Notes under the pieces: generated by a model
Seen by the model: only the letters and a program-made list of their open reading frames with translations
What the model was told of the DNA's origin: nothing
Databases searched by the model: none
Program-made: the position numbers and the translations under genes
From: Cloacibacterium caeni
GTDB lineage: Bacteria > Bacteroidota > Bacteroidia > Flavobacteriales > Weeksellaceae
Length of the DNA: 64,000 nucleotides
Direction: 5' to 3'
NCBI RefSeq assembly: GCF_907163125.1
Contig: NZ_OU015319.1
Span: 2,542,001-2,606,000, forward strand
In this document: positions 25,564 to 34,618 of the stretch, piece by piece
Position numbering within the stretch: position 1 is the stretch's first letter
Layout: every line of letters begins with the position of its first letter

Positions 25564-27555
25564 ATGAATTTTAAACTCCATTCAGAATTTGCGCCAACTG
25601 GTGATCAACCTAGCGCCATAGAAAAACTCTCCGAAGGTTTACAAAACGGAGAGAAATATCAGACTTTGCTGGGTGTTACTGGTTCTGGCAAGACTTTTAC
25701 CATTGCAAATGTGGTAGAAAAAGTTCAAAAACCGACTTTAGTTTTAGCACATAATAAAACTTTGGCGGCTCAACTTTTTATGGAATTCAAAGAGTTTTTT
25801 CCAGATAATGCGGTAGAATATTTCGTTTCTTACTACGATTATTATCAGCCAGAAGCTTACATTGCTTCGTCTGGAACTTATATTGAGAAAGACTTGTCTA
25901 TCAATGAAGAAGTAGAAAAATTAAGACTTTCGGCTACGGCAAGTTTACTTTCAGGAAGAAGAGACGTTTTAATCGTTGCTTCAGTTTCATGTATTTACGG
26001 TATCGGAAATCCTACAGAGTTTAATAAATCTTTGATTGAGCTAGAAGTTAATTCTAAAATTTCTAGAACGGCGTTTCTTCATAAGTTGGTAAATGCATTG
26101 TATTCTAGGAGTGTAAACGAATTTGCGAGAGGTACATTTCGAGTAAAAGGAGATGTAATAGATGTTTATCCAGCTTATGCTGATAACGGAATTAGAGTGC
26201 AATTTTTCGGAGATGAAATCGAAAAAATTCAAAGTTTTGATGTCATTTCAGGAAACGTAACTTCTAGTTTTGACCGAATTAATATTTATCCTGCCAATTT
26301 ATTTGTTACTTCCAAAGAAACTTTAAACGGAGCGATTAGAGAGATTCAGGACGACATGGTAAAACAAGTCGACTTTTTTAATTCTATTGATAAACCAATT
26401 GAAGCCAAGCGTTTACAAGAACGTACTGAATTGGATTTGGAAATGATAAAAGAACTCGGTTATTGCTCTGGAATTGAGAATTATTCTCGTTATATGGACG
26501 GAAGAATGCCTGGTTCTAGACCTTTCTGTTTACTCGATTATTTTCCAAAAGATTATTTGATGGTCATTGATGAATCTCACGTAACCATTCCGCAAGTTCA
26601 TGCAATGTATGGTGGAGATAGAAGCAGAAAAGAAGCTTTGGTAGAATACGGATTCAGACTTCCTGCTGCGATGGATAACAGACCGCTTAAATTTCCAGAG
26701 TTTGAAGAAATGCAGAATCAAGTGATTTACGTTTCGGCGACTCCTGCTGATTATGAATTGGAAAAATCTGGTGGAATTTACACCGAACAAATTATAAGAC
26801 CAACTGGACTTCTTGACCCAATTATCGAAGTAAGACCTACCATGAATCAAATTGATGATTTAATTGAAGAAATTCAAAAAAGGGTAGAAGAAGACGAACG
26901 TGTTTTGGTGACGACTTTAACCAAGAAAATGGCAGAAGAATTGACCAAATATTTTACCAGATTTGGCATTAGAACTCGTTATATTCACTCAGATGTAGAA
27001 ACTTTGGAGCGTATCCAAATTATGCAGGATTTGAGAACGGGATTATTTGATGTTTTGGTAGGCGTAAATCTTTTGAGAGAAGGTTTAGATTTACCAGAAG
27101 TTTCATTGGTTGCGATTCTCGATGCAGATAAAGAAGGAATGTTGCGTTCTCGTCGTTCTTTGGTTCAAACCATTGGTAGAGCTGCGAGAAACGTGAACGG
27201 AAAAGCAATTATGTACGCCGATAAAATCACCAATTCTATGCAAAAAGCGATTGATGAAACCAATTATCGCCGTGAAAAACAAACGCAGTACAATTTAGAA
27301 CACAATAAAGTTCCGACTCCGCTCAATAAGAAAATTTCTGAAAATTTAGTGGGAAGAAGCAAAGATTTCCCAGATTCTCAATACACGCAGAAAGAAATTA
27401 TTCGTCAAGTTGCAGAAGAACGCGAAACTTACGGAAGCGTAGATGTAGAAAAACTCATCGCCGAAAAACAAAAAGCAATGGAAGAAGCTGCGAAAAATCT
27501 AGATTTTATTACCGCTGCAAAATTGAGAGATGAGATTGTAGCATTGAAAGGGTAA
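25564..27555 (+). CDS. uvrB: Excinuclease ABC subunit B
   Basis: DNA-damage recognition helicase-like subunit of nucleotide excision repair. 663 residues, standard length. Visible are [10 protein letters not shown] (Walker A, about residues 38-47), the beta-hairpin region [20 protein letters not shown] (Walker B), helicase motif [20 protein letters not shown] and QTIGRAARN, and the C-terminal UVR motif [17 protein letters not shown] that contacts UvrC. Monocistronic with its own promoter. Confidence 0.97.
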   Translation: MNFKLHSEFAPTGDQPSAIEKLSEGLQNGEKYQTLLGVTGSGKTFTIANVVEKVQKPTLVLAHNKTLAAQLFMEFKEFFPDNAVEYFVSYYDYYQPEAYIASSGTYIEKDLSINEEVEKLRLSATASLLSGRRDVLIVASVSCIYGIGNPTEFNKSLIELEVNSKISRTAFLHKLVNALYSRSVNEFARGTFRVKGDVIDVYPAYADNGIRVQFFGDEIEKIQSFDVISGNVTSSFDRINIYPANLFVTSKETLNGAIREIQDDMVKQVDFFNSIDKPIEAKRLQERTELDLEMIKELGYCSGIENYSRYMDGRMPGSRPFCLLDYFPKDYLMVIDESHVTIPQVHAMYGGDRSRKEALVEYGFRLPAAMDNRPLKFPEFEEMQNQVIYVSATPADYELEKSGGIYTEQIIRPTGLLDPIIEVRPTMNQIDDLIEEIQKRVEEDERVLVTTLTKKMAEELTKYFTRFGIRTRYIHSDVETLERIQIMQDLRTGLFDVLVGVNLLREGLDLPEVSLVAILDADKEGMLRSRRSLVQTIGRAARNVNGKAIMYADKITNSMQKAIDETNYRREKQTQYNLEHNKVPTPLNKKISENLVGRSKDFPDSQYTQKEIIRQVAEERETYGSVDVEKLIAEKQKAMEEAAKNLDFITAAKLRDEIVALKG

Positions 27556-27588
27556 AAAATGTAACTCGTGAAATTGAATAGTTGTAAA

Positions 27589-27664
27589 ATCGTAAAGTTG
27601 TTTTTAAAATATTAAAAATTTTAATAAGCAATAATTCAAAGTTTTACAAATCCACAACTTTACG
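27589..27664. repeat. Long-range inverted repeat in the uvrB / DUF3820 gap
   Basis: The sequence CGTAAAGTTGT at about 27591-27601 has its complement ACAACTTTACG at about 27653-27663. The segment between is AT-rich. It may form a weak terminator-type stem or be a palindromic dispersed repeat; TTGTAAAAC-like words recur at 9640 and 30727. Confidence 0.4.
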
Positions 27665-27677
27665 AATTTGCAGAAAA

Positions 27678-27938
27678 TTAAAACTTATAAACCCTCTTCT
27701 TCGGTTTTTCATAATTCACTTCGCCACGAATTGGAGTCAGTAAATCCATTAAACCATTGATTTTTATTTCATAAATCGTAGAAAGCTGCATGCCGAGTTT
27801 TCCTTTTGGCATTCCTTGTCGGTGAAACCATTCTAAGTAAGAAATGGGCAAATCTGCTAAAACGATTCCAGCATGTTTTCCGAAAGGCATTTTTACCTCG
27901 CAGATTTCTTTTAGTATTTCGGGGTTAATTCCTTGCAT
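27678..27938 (-). CDS. DUF3820 family protein
   Basis: 86-residue cytoplasmic protein with the DUF3820 signature MPFGKHAGIVLADLPISYLEWF (near residues 17-38). Related segments are found in exonuclease fusions, but function is unknown. ATG at 27938 is chosen over an upstream in-frame start that would lie inside the AI-2E gene; it follows that gene by 4 bases and is likely co-transcribed. C-terminal end is basic (KPKKRVYKF). Confidence 0.8.
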   Translation of the reverse strand: MQGINPEILKEICEVKMPFGKHAGIVLADLPISYLEWFHRQGMPKGKLGMQLSTIYEIKINGLMDLLTPIRGEVNYEKPKKRVYKF

Positions 27939-27942
27939 TTTT

Positions 27943-29034
27943 TTAAATATCAATGTCAATTTTTGGTTGAAGTGGAGTTTCACTTTCGGGAAGAACAATG
28001 TCGTTCGGAGAATCTTCTGTTTCTTCAGAAAATTCGTCTCCATAAATTTGCATCAGCAAAATAGTGATAGAAACTAAAATCGGCCCAAATATTAAACCAA
28101 AAAAACCGAAAATCTTTAGCCCTAGAATAATTCCAAAAACGGTATTTAATGGATGGATGTTTTCTAATTTTTTTAAAAAAGTAAATCTGAAAACATTGTC
28201 TACCAATCCCACTACTAAAAATCCATAAGCCAGAATGCCGAGTCCACCAAAAGTGTCACCACTTGCAAGCATAAATAAACCAACTGGCACATAAATAATA
28301 GCAGCTCCCACAATCGGAATCATACTGCCAATGAAAGTAAGGATAAATAATAATAAAGGACTTGGAGCGCCAAAAATAAAATAACTAATTAAGGAAACTA
28401 ATGCTTGAACAAGTGCTACAACTGGAATTCCTACTGCATTGGCAATTACCATTCTTGTGAATTTTTCGCCAATTTTTTGGTCATTAGCTTTCTTTAACGG
28501 AGAAATTGAAGTAAGAATTCTTTCGAATAATCTTCCTTTAGTAAGCATAAAGTACAAGATGAAAAACATTCCTACAATTATACTAATCATGTTAACCGTA
28601 GTATTCAGAATAGCAGTGGAAGCTTGCGTAACAAATCCTGTGATTTTTTCTAAGTTTCCGTTACTTAAAATTTCAAACCCTGTTTTGGCACGAATATAAG
28701 TTTCTATTTTTTCAAAAAATTGAGTAATATTCTCTGTATAAGCTTTTGCATCACTTATTTTATTCACTAAAACTTCAATGGTGAAATACGTGGGAATCAC
28801 AATGATGACCAGACAAATTAAGATAATGACCAATGCAGCAACCCAAGGTTTCCAACCTTTTTCTTCTACGAGTTTAAAATTCCAACTTCTAGAAATAATG
28901 TACAACGTGATGGCTCCCAATAAGGAAGGCAAAAAATCACTAAGATTGTATAATATTATCGCTGAAAGAATGATAATAACCGCCAACATAAAAACTTGAC
29001 GGATTTTGTTATTGCTGATTTGGTCTGGGTGCAT
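27943..29034 (-). CDS. AI-2E family transporter
   Basis: 363-residue inner-membrane permease of the AI-2E (PerM/TqsA) family, probably an exporter of small solutes. About eight helices; conserved parts include FFILYFMLTKGRLF, NAVGIPVVALVQALV, SMIPIVGAAIIYVPVG and GLKIFGFFGLIFGPI. The family name does not prove AI-2 transport, as some members are Na+/H+ antiporters. It heads a two-gene unit with the DUF3820 protein. Confidence 0.88.
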   Translation of the reverse strand: MHPDQISNNKIRQVFMLAVIIILSAIILYNLSDFLPSLLGAITLYIISRSWNFKLVEEKGWKPWVAALVIILICLVIIVIPTYFTIEVLVNKISDAKAYTENITQFFEKIETYIRAKTGFEILSNGNLEKITGFVTQASTAILNTTVNMISIIVGMFFILYFMLTKGRLFERILTSISPLKKANDQKIGEKFTRMVIANAVGIPVVALVQALVSLISYFIFGAPSPLLLFILTFIGSMIPIVGAAIIYVPVGLFMLASGDTFGGLGILAYGFLVVGLVDNVFRFTFLKKLENIHPLNTVFGIILGLKIFGFFGLIFGPILVSITILLMQIYGDEFSEETEDSPNDIVLPESETPLQPKIDIDI

Positions 29035-29064
29035 TTGTTTTGTTTTAATGCGAATTTAATAAAA

Positions 29065-29090
29065 AAAGCAACAGTAAAATCTGTTGCTTT
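29065..29090 (-). terminator. Terminator
   Basis: AAAGCAACAG / CTGTTGCTTT with six-base loop, followed on the minus strand by T7. It lies between the 29112-29897 gene and the AI-2E gene, and separates their transcripts. Confidence 0.85.
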
Positions 29091-29111
29091 CTGTAAATTG
29101 TTTATAAAATT

Positions 29112-29897
29112 TTAAGATTTTACTTTGTAAGGTGCTCCGCAAATCGCCGAATAGATAGAATATCTTGCGGTAAAGAAAAACGGAAAGGTAAATAGAACTC
29201 CAACTAAGCAAAATAAAACTCCTGCAGAAGAGATAATTCCTGCTAAAAGCCACAATACTAATACGGTGATAAAATTAGCATGAACCAGAGAAAATGATTT
29301 TCTAATACCTTCAATTGCTGAGGTATTTTCAAAAAATACAATCGGTAATCCTATAAAAAAAGCAAAAGAAAGATACATGCCAATCAGCATATTGATTTCT
29401 AAGCCAGCTTGAATAAGCGCTGTAGTAATGAATCCGTAAATAATGATTTGTGCGGTATTTTGTCTGAAACCAATGAATAAATCACCAAATTCTACCTCTT
29501 TTTTAGCACTGAACTGATAAGAAATGTAAATAATTCCTACCACTAATGGAGCCAATAACGCCGAAGTAATACTTTTAGAAATCACTTCAGAAATCATTAC
29601 GGCAGTAGTTCTGGCCGCTTCTAAACTGTTTTGTAATTCTGTAATAGCATTAAGGTCATACTTTTTGTCTTCTACAAAATCATTCATGACTCTCATGACT
29701 TCATTTTGATAATCTCCACCGCCTGGAATCAAGAAAGACAACAGACCATTAAAAATAAAATACGCTAAAAGGTAAATGACTACAAAGACTAATGCATATA
29801 AAAAAGTTCCCGTAAAATTTTCGAATGCATGAGAAAGAATACTTCCTATTTCCTTTTTGGGTGTAATAGGTTGGTTTACTTCGGTAAAATTTTCCAT
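29112..29897 (-). CDS. Polytopic membrane protein (paralogue pair member 1)
   Basis: 261 residues with about six hydrophobic helices (about 33-55, 95-120, 135-150, 165-180, 205-230, 235-250). Resembles Flavobacteriia proteins of the glycerophosphoryl-diester-phosphodiesterase membrane-domain or DUF975 type, but no catalytic motif is seen. The neighbour at 29956 has the same length and layout, both ending in a FTFPFF/FTYPFW-like helix. Function unknown. The promoter is at 29919-29926. Confidence 0.65.
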   Translation of the reverse strand: MENFTEVNQPITPKKEIGSILSHAFENFTGTFLYALVFVVIYLLAYFIFNGLLSFLIPGGGDYQNEVMRVMNDFVEDKKYDLNAITELQNSLEAARTTAVMISEVISKSITSALLAPLVVGIIYISYQFSAKKEVEFGDLFIGFRQNTAQIIIYGFITTALIQAGLEINMLIGMYLSFAFFIGLPIVFFENTSAIEGIRKSFSLVHANFITVLVLWLLAGIISSAGVLFCLVGVLFTFPFFFTARYSIYSAICGAPYKVKS

Positions 29898-29918
29898 AAT
29901 TTTTTCAATTGAGTTCTA

Positions 29919-29926
29919 GCAAAATT
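29919..29926 (-). promoter_or_regulatory. -7 element of the 29112-29897 gene
   Basis: TAATTTTG on the minus strand, 21 bases before the ATG. Confidence 0.5.
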
Positions 29927-29955
29927 AGTTATTTTTCTCAAGGTTTCGTTACATT

Positions 29956-30687
29956 TTATACAAATTTAATGCTGAAGAATCTTTTGAATAAAGTATAAAT
30001 AATAGCATTCCAGAAAGGATAAGTGAATAAAAATCCTACGAAAAATAAGATAAATCCGCTATAACTGAATAAAAATGCGATGATAGCACATGGTAAAACA
30101 ATTTTCCAATTTGCCCAAGCTACTTTTGCGCTGATATTGATGGCTTCTAGCATTCTCATAGGCGTGAAATAGAGTAACGGACCTACAAAAACAGTAAGAA
30201 ACACCCATAAAATACCTGGAATGAAAAAGAATGACATTCCAAAACTAAAAATAACATTCCAGAAAATTGCATAACCCCAAAGTTTAAAGAAATTACTTCC
30301 TTTATAACCATCTAAAACTTCTGATATGCTAGGTTTTTTGCCTTCATCAATTAAAGTATAAACTCTGAAAAGACCAATGAATAAAGGAAAAAGTGATGCT
30401 TTTAATAATGATAAAATAATCTGGAAGTAACTTCCGTTTTCCGTAGCGAGAAGTTCTCTTATTTTTAAATTAAATTTTATAGGATCTTGTAAAAGCTCTG
30501 GCGTGAAAATATATAATTTATCTCCAAAATAATACTGCACCAACTGAAATCCTGAAATAAAAATAATTCCAAAATATAAAACAGTCACCACAAACTGAAA
30601 TGAAAGCGTAGCTTTCCAATATTTAAAAGACTGATTAATCACCTCGTCTAAAGTGATTTTTGCCTTTGGTAAATTTTCTTGATTCAT
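29956..30687 (-). CDS. Polytopic membrane protein (paralogue pair member 2)
   Basis: 243 residues, six predicted helices, similar in layout to its downstream neighbour: a short cytoplasmic N-terminus (ITLDEVINQSFKYWKATLSF), helices near 30-50, 85-105, 125-145, 150-175, 190-215, 215-230. Likely arisen by tandem duplication. The ATG at 30687 is used because the -7 element at 30692-30699 excludes an ATG upstream. Function unknown. Confidence 0.65.
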   Translation of the reverse strand: MNQENLPKAKITLDEVINQSFKYWKATLSFQFVVTVLYFGIIFISGFQLVQYYFGDKLYIFTPELLQDPIKFNLKIRELLATENGSYFQIILSLLKASLFPLFIGLFRVYTLIDEGKKPSISEVLDGYKGSNFFKLWGYAIFWNVIFSFGMSFFFIPGILWVFLTVFVGPLLYFTPMRMLEAINISAKVAWANWKIVLPCAIIAFLFSYSGFILFFVGFLFTYPFWNAIIYTLFKRFFSIKFV

Positions 30688-30691
30688 GCTG

Positions 30692-30699
30692 CAAAAGTA
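30692..30699 (-). promoter_or_regulatory. -7 element of the 29956-30687 gene
   Basis: TACTTTTG on the minus strand, ending only 4 bases before the ATG at 30687; it implies a leaderless or nearly leaderless mRNA and fixes the start. Confidence 0.6.
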
Positions 30700-30791
30700 A
30701 TGTTTTTTGATGTAAAGTCTAGCAATCATAAAATCGTAAAACGAGAAACCGTTTAAATTTTAAAAATTCTGAAATCTCAAGTTCTAATTTG

Positions 30792-30799
30792 TAAATTTG
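30792..30799 (+). promoter_or_regulatory. -7 element of pabB-pabC
   Basis: TAAATTTG, ending 4 bases before the ATG at 30804. Divergent from the 30692-30699 promoter, about 90 bases apart. Confidence 0.6.
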
Positions 30800-30803
30800 C
30801 GCG

Positions 30804-31781
30804 ATGTTAAAAATCAACGAACAGAAATTTTCAGAAATGGACGAGCTTTCTCTGCAGAAAGTTCCTTTCTTTTTTGTGATTGATTTTTTAATGGAAAATG
30901 TGCTTATTTTTAGTCAAGAAGATTTAGAAGCGCAAAAAATATTGGTTGATTTTCCAAATTTTAAAAATGTTCAACCATTTACTTTTGAAACGAAAGAAGT
31001 AACTTTGAAATCTTTCCCTCAATCCGAACAAGACTACCAAAAAGGTTTCGAAATTGTGCAAAATCATTTGAAATTGGGAGATTCTTATTTAATCAATTAC
31101 ACTTGCGAAACGCCCATAGAAACTAATCTTTCTTTAGAAGAAATTTTCTACAGATCTGTAGCAAAATATAAAGTTTTACTCCCAGAGAATTTTACTTTTT
31201 TTTCACCAGAAACTTTTGTGGAAATTAAAAATCAAGAGATTTTTACGCATCCTATGAAAGGAACTATCGAAGCATCTGTTCCAAATGCCATAGATGAACT
31301 AAAAAACTCAGTGAAAGAAAAAGCAGAGCATTACACGGTAGTAGATTTGCTCAGAAATGACTTGAGTATGGTAGCAGATTGGGTGCAGTTAGATGAATTC
31401 CAAAGAATAGATTTCTTAAAAACCAGAAACAAAAATCTCTATGCGATGAGTTCTGAAATTTCGGGAAAAGTAAAACCAGAATTTCAAAATAAAATAGGAA
31501 GTTTGATGAAAACTTTGCTTCCTGCGGGAAGTATTTTGGGCGCTCCAAAACCCAAAACTTTAGAAATTATCTTAGAAGCGGAAACTTATGAAAGAGGCTT
31601 TTATACAGGAGTTTGCGGTTATTTTGATGGAGAAAATTTAGATTCTTGTGTGATGATTCGGTTTATTCAACAAAATGGAGAAAATTTAACATTCAGAAGT
31701 GGCGGTGGAATTACACATTTGAGTAAATTAGCAGATGAATACCAAGAAATGAAAAACAAAATTTATGTCCCGATTCATTGA
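30804..31781 (+). CDS. pabB: Aminodeoxychorismate synthase component I
   Basis: Chorismate-utilising enzyme that makes 4-amino-4-deoxychorismate for folate synthesis. 325 residues, a short single-domain form without the usual N-terminal half. Visible motifs: LGDSYLINYTCETPI, THPMKGTIEA, ELKNSVKEKAEHYTVVDLLRNDLSMV, LPAGSILGAPKPKTLEII and the end VMIRFIQQNGENLTFRSGGGIT. It overlaps the next gene (class IV lyase) by 17 bases, which supports PabB over anthranilate synthase. No pabA-type amidotransferase is nearby. Confidence 0.9.
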   Translation: MLKINEQKFSEMDELSLQKVPFFFVIDFLMENVLIFSQEDLEAQKILVDFPNFKNVQPFTFETKEVTLKSFPQSEQDYQKGFEIVQNHLKLGDSYLINYTCETPIETNLSLEEIFYRSVAKYKVLLPENFTFFSPETFVEIKNQEIFTHPMKGTIEASVPNAIDELKNSVKEKAEHYTVVDLLRNDLSMVADWVQLDEFQRIDFLKTRNKNLYAMSSEISGKVKPEFQNKIGSLMKTLLPAGSILGAPKPKTLEIILEAETYERGFYTGVCGYFDGENLDSCVMIRFIQQNGENLTFRSGGGITHLSKLADEYQEMKNKIYVPIH

Positions 31782-32391
31782 AAGCATTAAAATAGAAGAC
31801 CAAAAAGCCTTTTTGCTAGACTTACATCAAAAACGAGTGAACCAAACTTTTGCACATTTTGGCAAAGAAGGTTCTATAGATTTGGCCAAAATTTTTAAAA
31901 ATTTAGAACATGATGAAGATGGTTTGTACAAACTTCGCATCGTTTATGATTTAGATAAAAAATTCACCACACAACTCATTCCTTATGCGATTCCCGAAAT
32001 AGAGAATTTTCAGTTGGTGGAAAATAATTCTTACGATTATTCTTTCAAATTTGAAGATAGAAAGGAATTTGAACGCATGAAAACCAAAGCCAAAACAGAA
32101 GAAATCATTGTAGTGAAAAACAATCACATTACGGATACTTCTTATACCAATATTCTATTCTTGAAAGGTAAAGAATGGTTTACGCCGACTACTTATCTGT
32201 TAAACGGTGTGATGCGCCAACATTTGCTTCACGAAAAGAAAATAAAGGAAACCGAAATTACGCTTCAAAATATTAAGGAATTTTCTCACTTTCAGTTGAT
32301 TAACGCCATGAATGATTTCGATGATATGTTTATTTATCCTATTGAGAGAATTGTAAATTTACCAGAAAGTTCTGATTATTTGGGAGTTTAG
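31765..32391 (+). CDS. pabC: Aminodeoxychorismate lyase-like class IV aminotransferase
   Basis: PLP enzyme of fold type IV, 208 residues, expected to turn aminodeoxychorismate into p-aminobenzoate and pyruvate. Visible: an Arg-rich N-terminus, the PLP Lys-like region KLRIVYDLDKKF, TDTSYTNILFLKGKEWFTP and LLNGVMRQHLL. Smaller than the usual 270 residues but the core is complete. Overlap with pabB indicates translational coupling. Activity follows from the context, not from sequence alone. Confidence 0.82.
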   Translation: MSRFIESIKIEDQKAFLLDLHQKRVNQTFAHFGKEGSIDLAKIFKNLEHDEDGLYKLRIVYDLDKKFTTQLIPYAIPEIENFQLVENNSYDYSFKFEDRKEFERMKTKAKTEEIIVVKNNHITDTSYTNILFLKGKEWFTPTTYLLNGVMRQHLLHEKKIKETEITLQNIKEFSHFQLINAMNDFDDMFIYPIERIVNLPESSDYLGV

Positions 32392-32416
32392 TTTCTAGAA
32401 AATAATAAGCATAAAC

Positions 32417-32464
32417 TTTGTCATTGACTTTGTCGAATTTTCAATTTCCGAAGTCAATGACAAA
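32417..32464. terminator. Hairpin between pabC and menD
   Basis: Perfect 14-base arms TTTGTCATTGACTT (32417-32430) and AAGTCAATGACAAA (32451-32464) around a 20-base loop. It lies between convergent genes and probably ends both transcripts, though no long T-run follows. The ACTTTGTCA word is shared with the hairpin at 55504-55547. Confidence 0.6.
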
Positions 32465-32493
32465 CTGAGCGTAAAATTTTAAATTTTCACAAA

Positions 32494-32519
32494 ATCTGCT
32501 CAATCAGCAAAATCAGCGA
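32494..32519. repeat. Dispersed intergenic repeat, copy 2
   Basis: Matches 8767-8792 at 24 of 26 positions. It lies between the hairpin and the end of menD. Confidence 0.5.
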
Positions 32520-32539
32520 GAAATTCTTTTGAAAAATAT

Positions 32540-34207
32540 CTACTTCAAAAATTTAAAATATTCTTTCAAAACTTCTGCGTTTTGAATATCGGCTGTGTTG
32601 ATTTCTAAAATTTTGGGTTTAGCTTCTGGCTTGAAGAAATTATCTAAAACTCTTAACAGCGTATCTTCGTCTTCCACTTTAAAATATCCAAAACCGAAAT
32701 GTTTGGCTAGATTTTCGCAGTTTTTCTGATGTTTGGTCGCGATAAATTCGTCTATTGCATTAGAAGTGGTAGGTCCAGGAATAATTCTAAAAATATTTCC
32801 TTCACCGTTATTCATCACGATAATTCTAGTGTACGGCGGAATGTAATTGTTCCAAAGTCCATTAATGTCATAGAAAAATCCAAGTTCGCCAGAAATCAAA
32901 ATTGTAGGATTTTCGTTCATCATCGCAAAACCCATCGCAGTAGAAGTAGAGCCGTCTATTCCGCTAGTTCCACGGTTGCAATAAATGTTGTGATTTTGTG
33001 AATATGGGAACAATTCTGCATAGCGAATCGCCGAAGAATTAGAAATATGAATGTTGTAATTGCTCGGAATTTTTTGTTCTAAAATCTGGAAAATTTTAAA
33101 ATCCGAAAAATCTATTGTCTTGCAATATTCATTGTGTTTTGCATCTTTTTTATCACGAAGAACATCCCAAAGATTAAAATAAGCTGATGGTTCTAATTTG
33201 GCAAATTTCAACAATTGACTGAAGAAAATCTCAGGTTTTGTTTTGATTTCTTGAGTTAAAGCAAAATACGTATTCGGTTGCCAAAATTCATCAATATGCC
33301 AGTGATTTTGAGGTTTTGCTTTCCTCAAAAATTCTTTCACTTTTTTAGAAACCACATTTTGCCCAATCGTAATCAGTAAATCTGGAGCGTAGGTTCTAAA
33401 ATCTTCTTCGGTGAAATTAAAAACATATCGGTCAATATGATTGAAAAACTTGTCGTGATAGAGGTTAGAATTCGCTTCTGTAAGCACTACCACCGAATGA
33501 TTTTTCACGAATTGCGACAATAAACTTTGGAGTTCGGGATTTTTGTCGAGCGTTCCTGCTAAAATCAAAATTCTTTTAGCCACATTAAATTCAGAAACTA
33601 GGGTAGAAGAAATCTCGAAATCTCTTTTCTGAATGGTTTTCTCAATGCTAGGAAAAACTGGCAATTCTGTAGCGTATTGGTATAAAGGTTCTGTAAGCGG
33701 AATATTGATATGAACCGGTCCTTGTCTCTCGAAACACAATTCTATCGCGGTTTTTACGATTTTTAAGTTCTCTTCTTCTGCATTTTCTTTATCGTCTTCC
33801 AAAAGCTGAAAATCTCCGTAAGAATGCTGTTGAAACAAATCTTTTTGACGAATGGTTTGTCCGTCAAATAAATCTACAAAATCTGTAGGTCTGTCTGCGG
33901 TAAGTACCAAAAGTGGAACGTTTTGATAAAACGCTTCTACTACAGCTGGATAATAATTGGTGGCAGCAGAACCAGAGGTGCAAGAAATCGCTACTGGTTG
34001 TTTAAGCGATTTTGCCATTCCCATCGCTACAAAAGCAGCGCTTCTTTCATCTATGATGCTGAAACATTCAAAAGAATCTAGCTCCGAAAAATGGATAGCA
34101 AGTGGAGCATTTCTGCTTCCTGGCGAAATCACCATTTTGTCTATTCCATATTGCTGAAGAACGTGTCCTAAAATCTGAATACTGCGTTTTGATGAGAATT
34201 GTTTCAT
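32540..34207 (-). CDS. menD: 2-succinyl-5-enolpyruvyl-6-hydroxy-3-cyclohexene-1-carboxylate synthase
   Basis: Thiamine-diphosphate enzyme of menaquinone synthesis, joining isochorismate and 2-oxoglutarate. 555 residues. Visible: SPGSRNAPLAIHFSE (28-42), the ThDP Glu region ERSAAFVAMG, SGSAATNYYPAVVEAFY, and C-terminal GTSGIDGSTSTAMGFA and GELGFFYDINGLWNN. Menaquinone is the respiratory quinone of this group. Promoter at 34213-34220; other men genes are not in the window. Confidence 0.95.
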   Translation of the reverse strand: MKQFSSKRSIQILGHVLQQYGIDKMVISPGSRNAPLAIHFSELDSFECFSIIDERSAAFVAMGMAKSLKQPVAISCTSGSAATNYYPAVVEAFYQNVPLLVLTADRPTDFVDLFDGQTIRQKDLFQQHSYGDFQLLEDDKENAEEENLKIVKTAIELCFERQGPVHINIPLTEPLYQYATELPVFPSIEKTIQKRDFEISSTLVSEFNVAKRILILAGTLDKNPELQSLLSQFVKNHSVVVLTEANSNLYHDKFFNHIDRYVFNFTEEDFRTYAPDLLITIGQNVVSKKVKEFLRKAKPQNHWHIDEFWQPNTYFALTQEIKTKPEIFFSQLLKFAKLEPSAYFNLWDVLRDKKDAKHNEYCKTIDFSDFKIFQILEQKIPSNYNIHISNSSAIRYAELFPYSQNHNIYCNRGTSGIDGSTSTAMGFAMMNENPTILISGELGFFYDINGLWNNYIPPYTRIIVMNNGEGNIFRIIPGPTTSNAIDEFIATKHQKNCENLAKHFGFGYFKVEDEDTLLRVLDNFFKPEAKPKILEINTADIQNAEVLKEYFKFLK

Positions 34208-34212
34208 AAATA

Positions 34213-34220
34213 CAAAGGTA
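34213..34220 (-). promoter_or_regulatory. -7 element of menD
   Basis: TACCTTTG on the minus strand, 5 bases before the ATG; perfect TAnnTTTG match with almost no leader. Confidence 0.6.
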
Positions 34221-34314
34221 TGAGATTTTTTGGAGTTTTTTAAATTTCAGAATAAGTTCGGGAGATGATATTTGATATATCTCATTTTAATTTCATCAAA
34301 TTCTAGAAAGGACT

Positions 34315-34458
34315 ATGATTTTTAAAAACTATTTTGAGTTTACCGAAAAGTATGCCTTTTTTAACCAAAAAGACCACTTACTTGAGAAATTAGAGTGGAA
34401 TAACTTTTATAAAATATTGAAAATGAAATATAAACAAAAAACCACCACATTGCTGTGA
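34315..34458 (+). CDS. Doubtful 47-residue ORF
   Basis: ATG at 34315 opens 47 codons (MIFKNYFEFTEKYAFF onward, ending YKQKTTTLL). The last codons lie in the tRNA-Asn terminator region. No known domain, no promoter. It may be a chance ORF or a remnant; the stretch 34221-34436 holds nothing else recognisable. Confidence 0.25.
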   Translation: MIFKNYFEFTEKYAFFNQKDHLLEKLEWNNFYKILKMKYKQKTTTLL

Positions 34459-34464
34459 TGGTTT
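34437..34464 (-). terminator. Terminator of tRNA-Asn
   Basis: On the minus strand AAAACCATCACA, GCAA, TGTGGTGGTTTTTT starts right after the tRNA CCA end. One mismatch in the stem; a T-tract follows. Confidence 0.75.
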
Positions 34465-34541
34465 TGGCGCCTTTTGCTGGGCTCGAACCAGCGACCCTCT
34501 GATTAACAGTCAGATGCTCTAACCGACTGAGCTAAAAAGGC
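34465..34541 (-). tRNA. tRNA-Asn (anticodon GTT), CCA encoded
   Basis: The minus strand folds into a full cloverleaf: acceptor GCCTTTT with AAAAGGC, D arm GCTCAGTCGGTTAGAGC, anticodon stem TCTGA / TCAGA with loop CTGTTAA (anticodon GTT), T arm CTGGTTCGAGCCCAG, then discriminator G and genomic CCA. 77 bases with CCA. A terminator follows directly. Confidence 0.96.
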
Positions 34542-34618
34542 TACTCTTGTTGTTTTGAGTGGTGCAAATATAATACGTTTTTTCTATTTGCGCAAAATAT
34601 TTTTTGAAAAAATTTACA

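Noticed and set aside
30804-31781. Anthranilate synthase component I (trpE)
   Set aside because: Short length and the overlapping class IV lyase gene favour p-aminobenzoate synthesis; no trp genes nearby.
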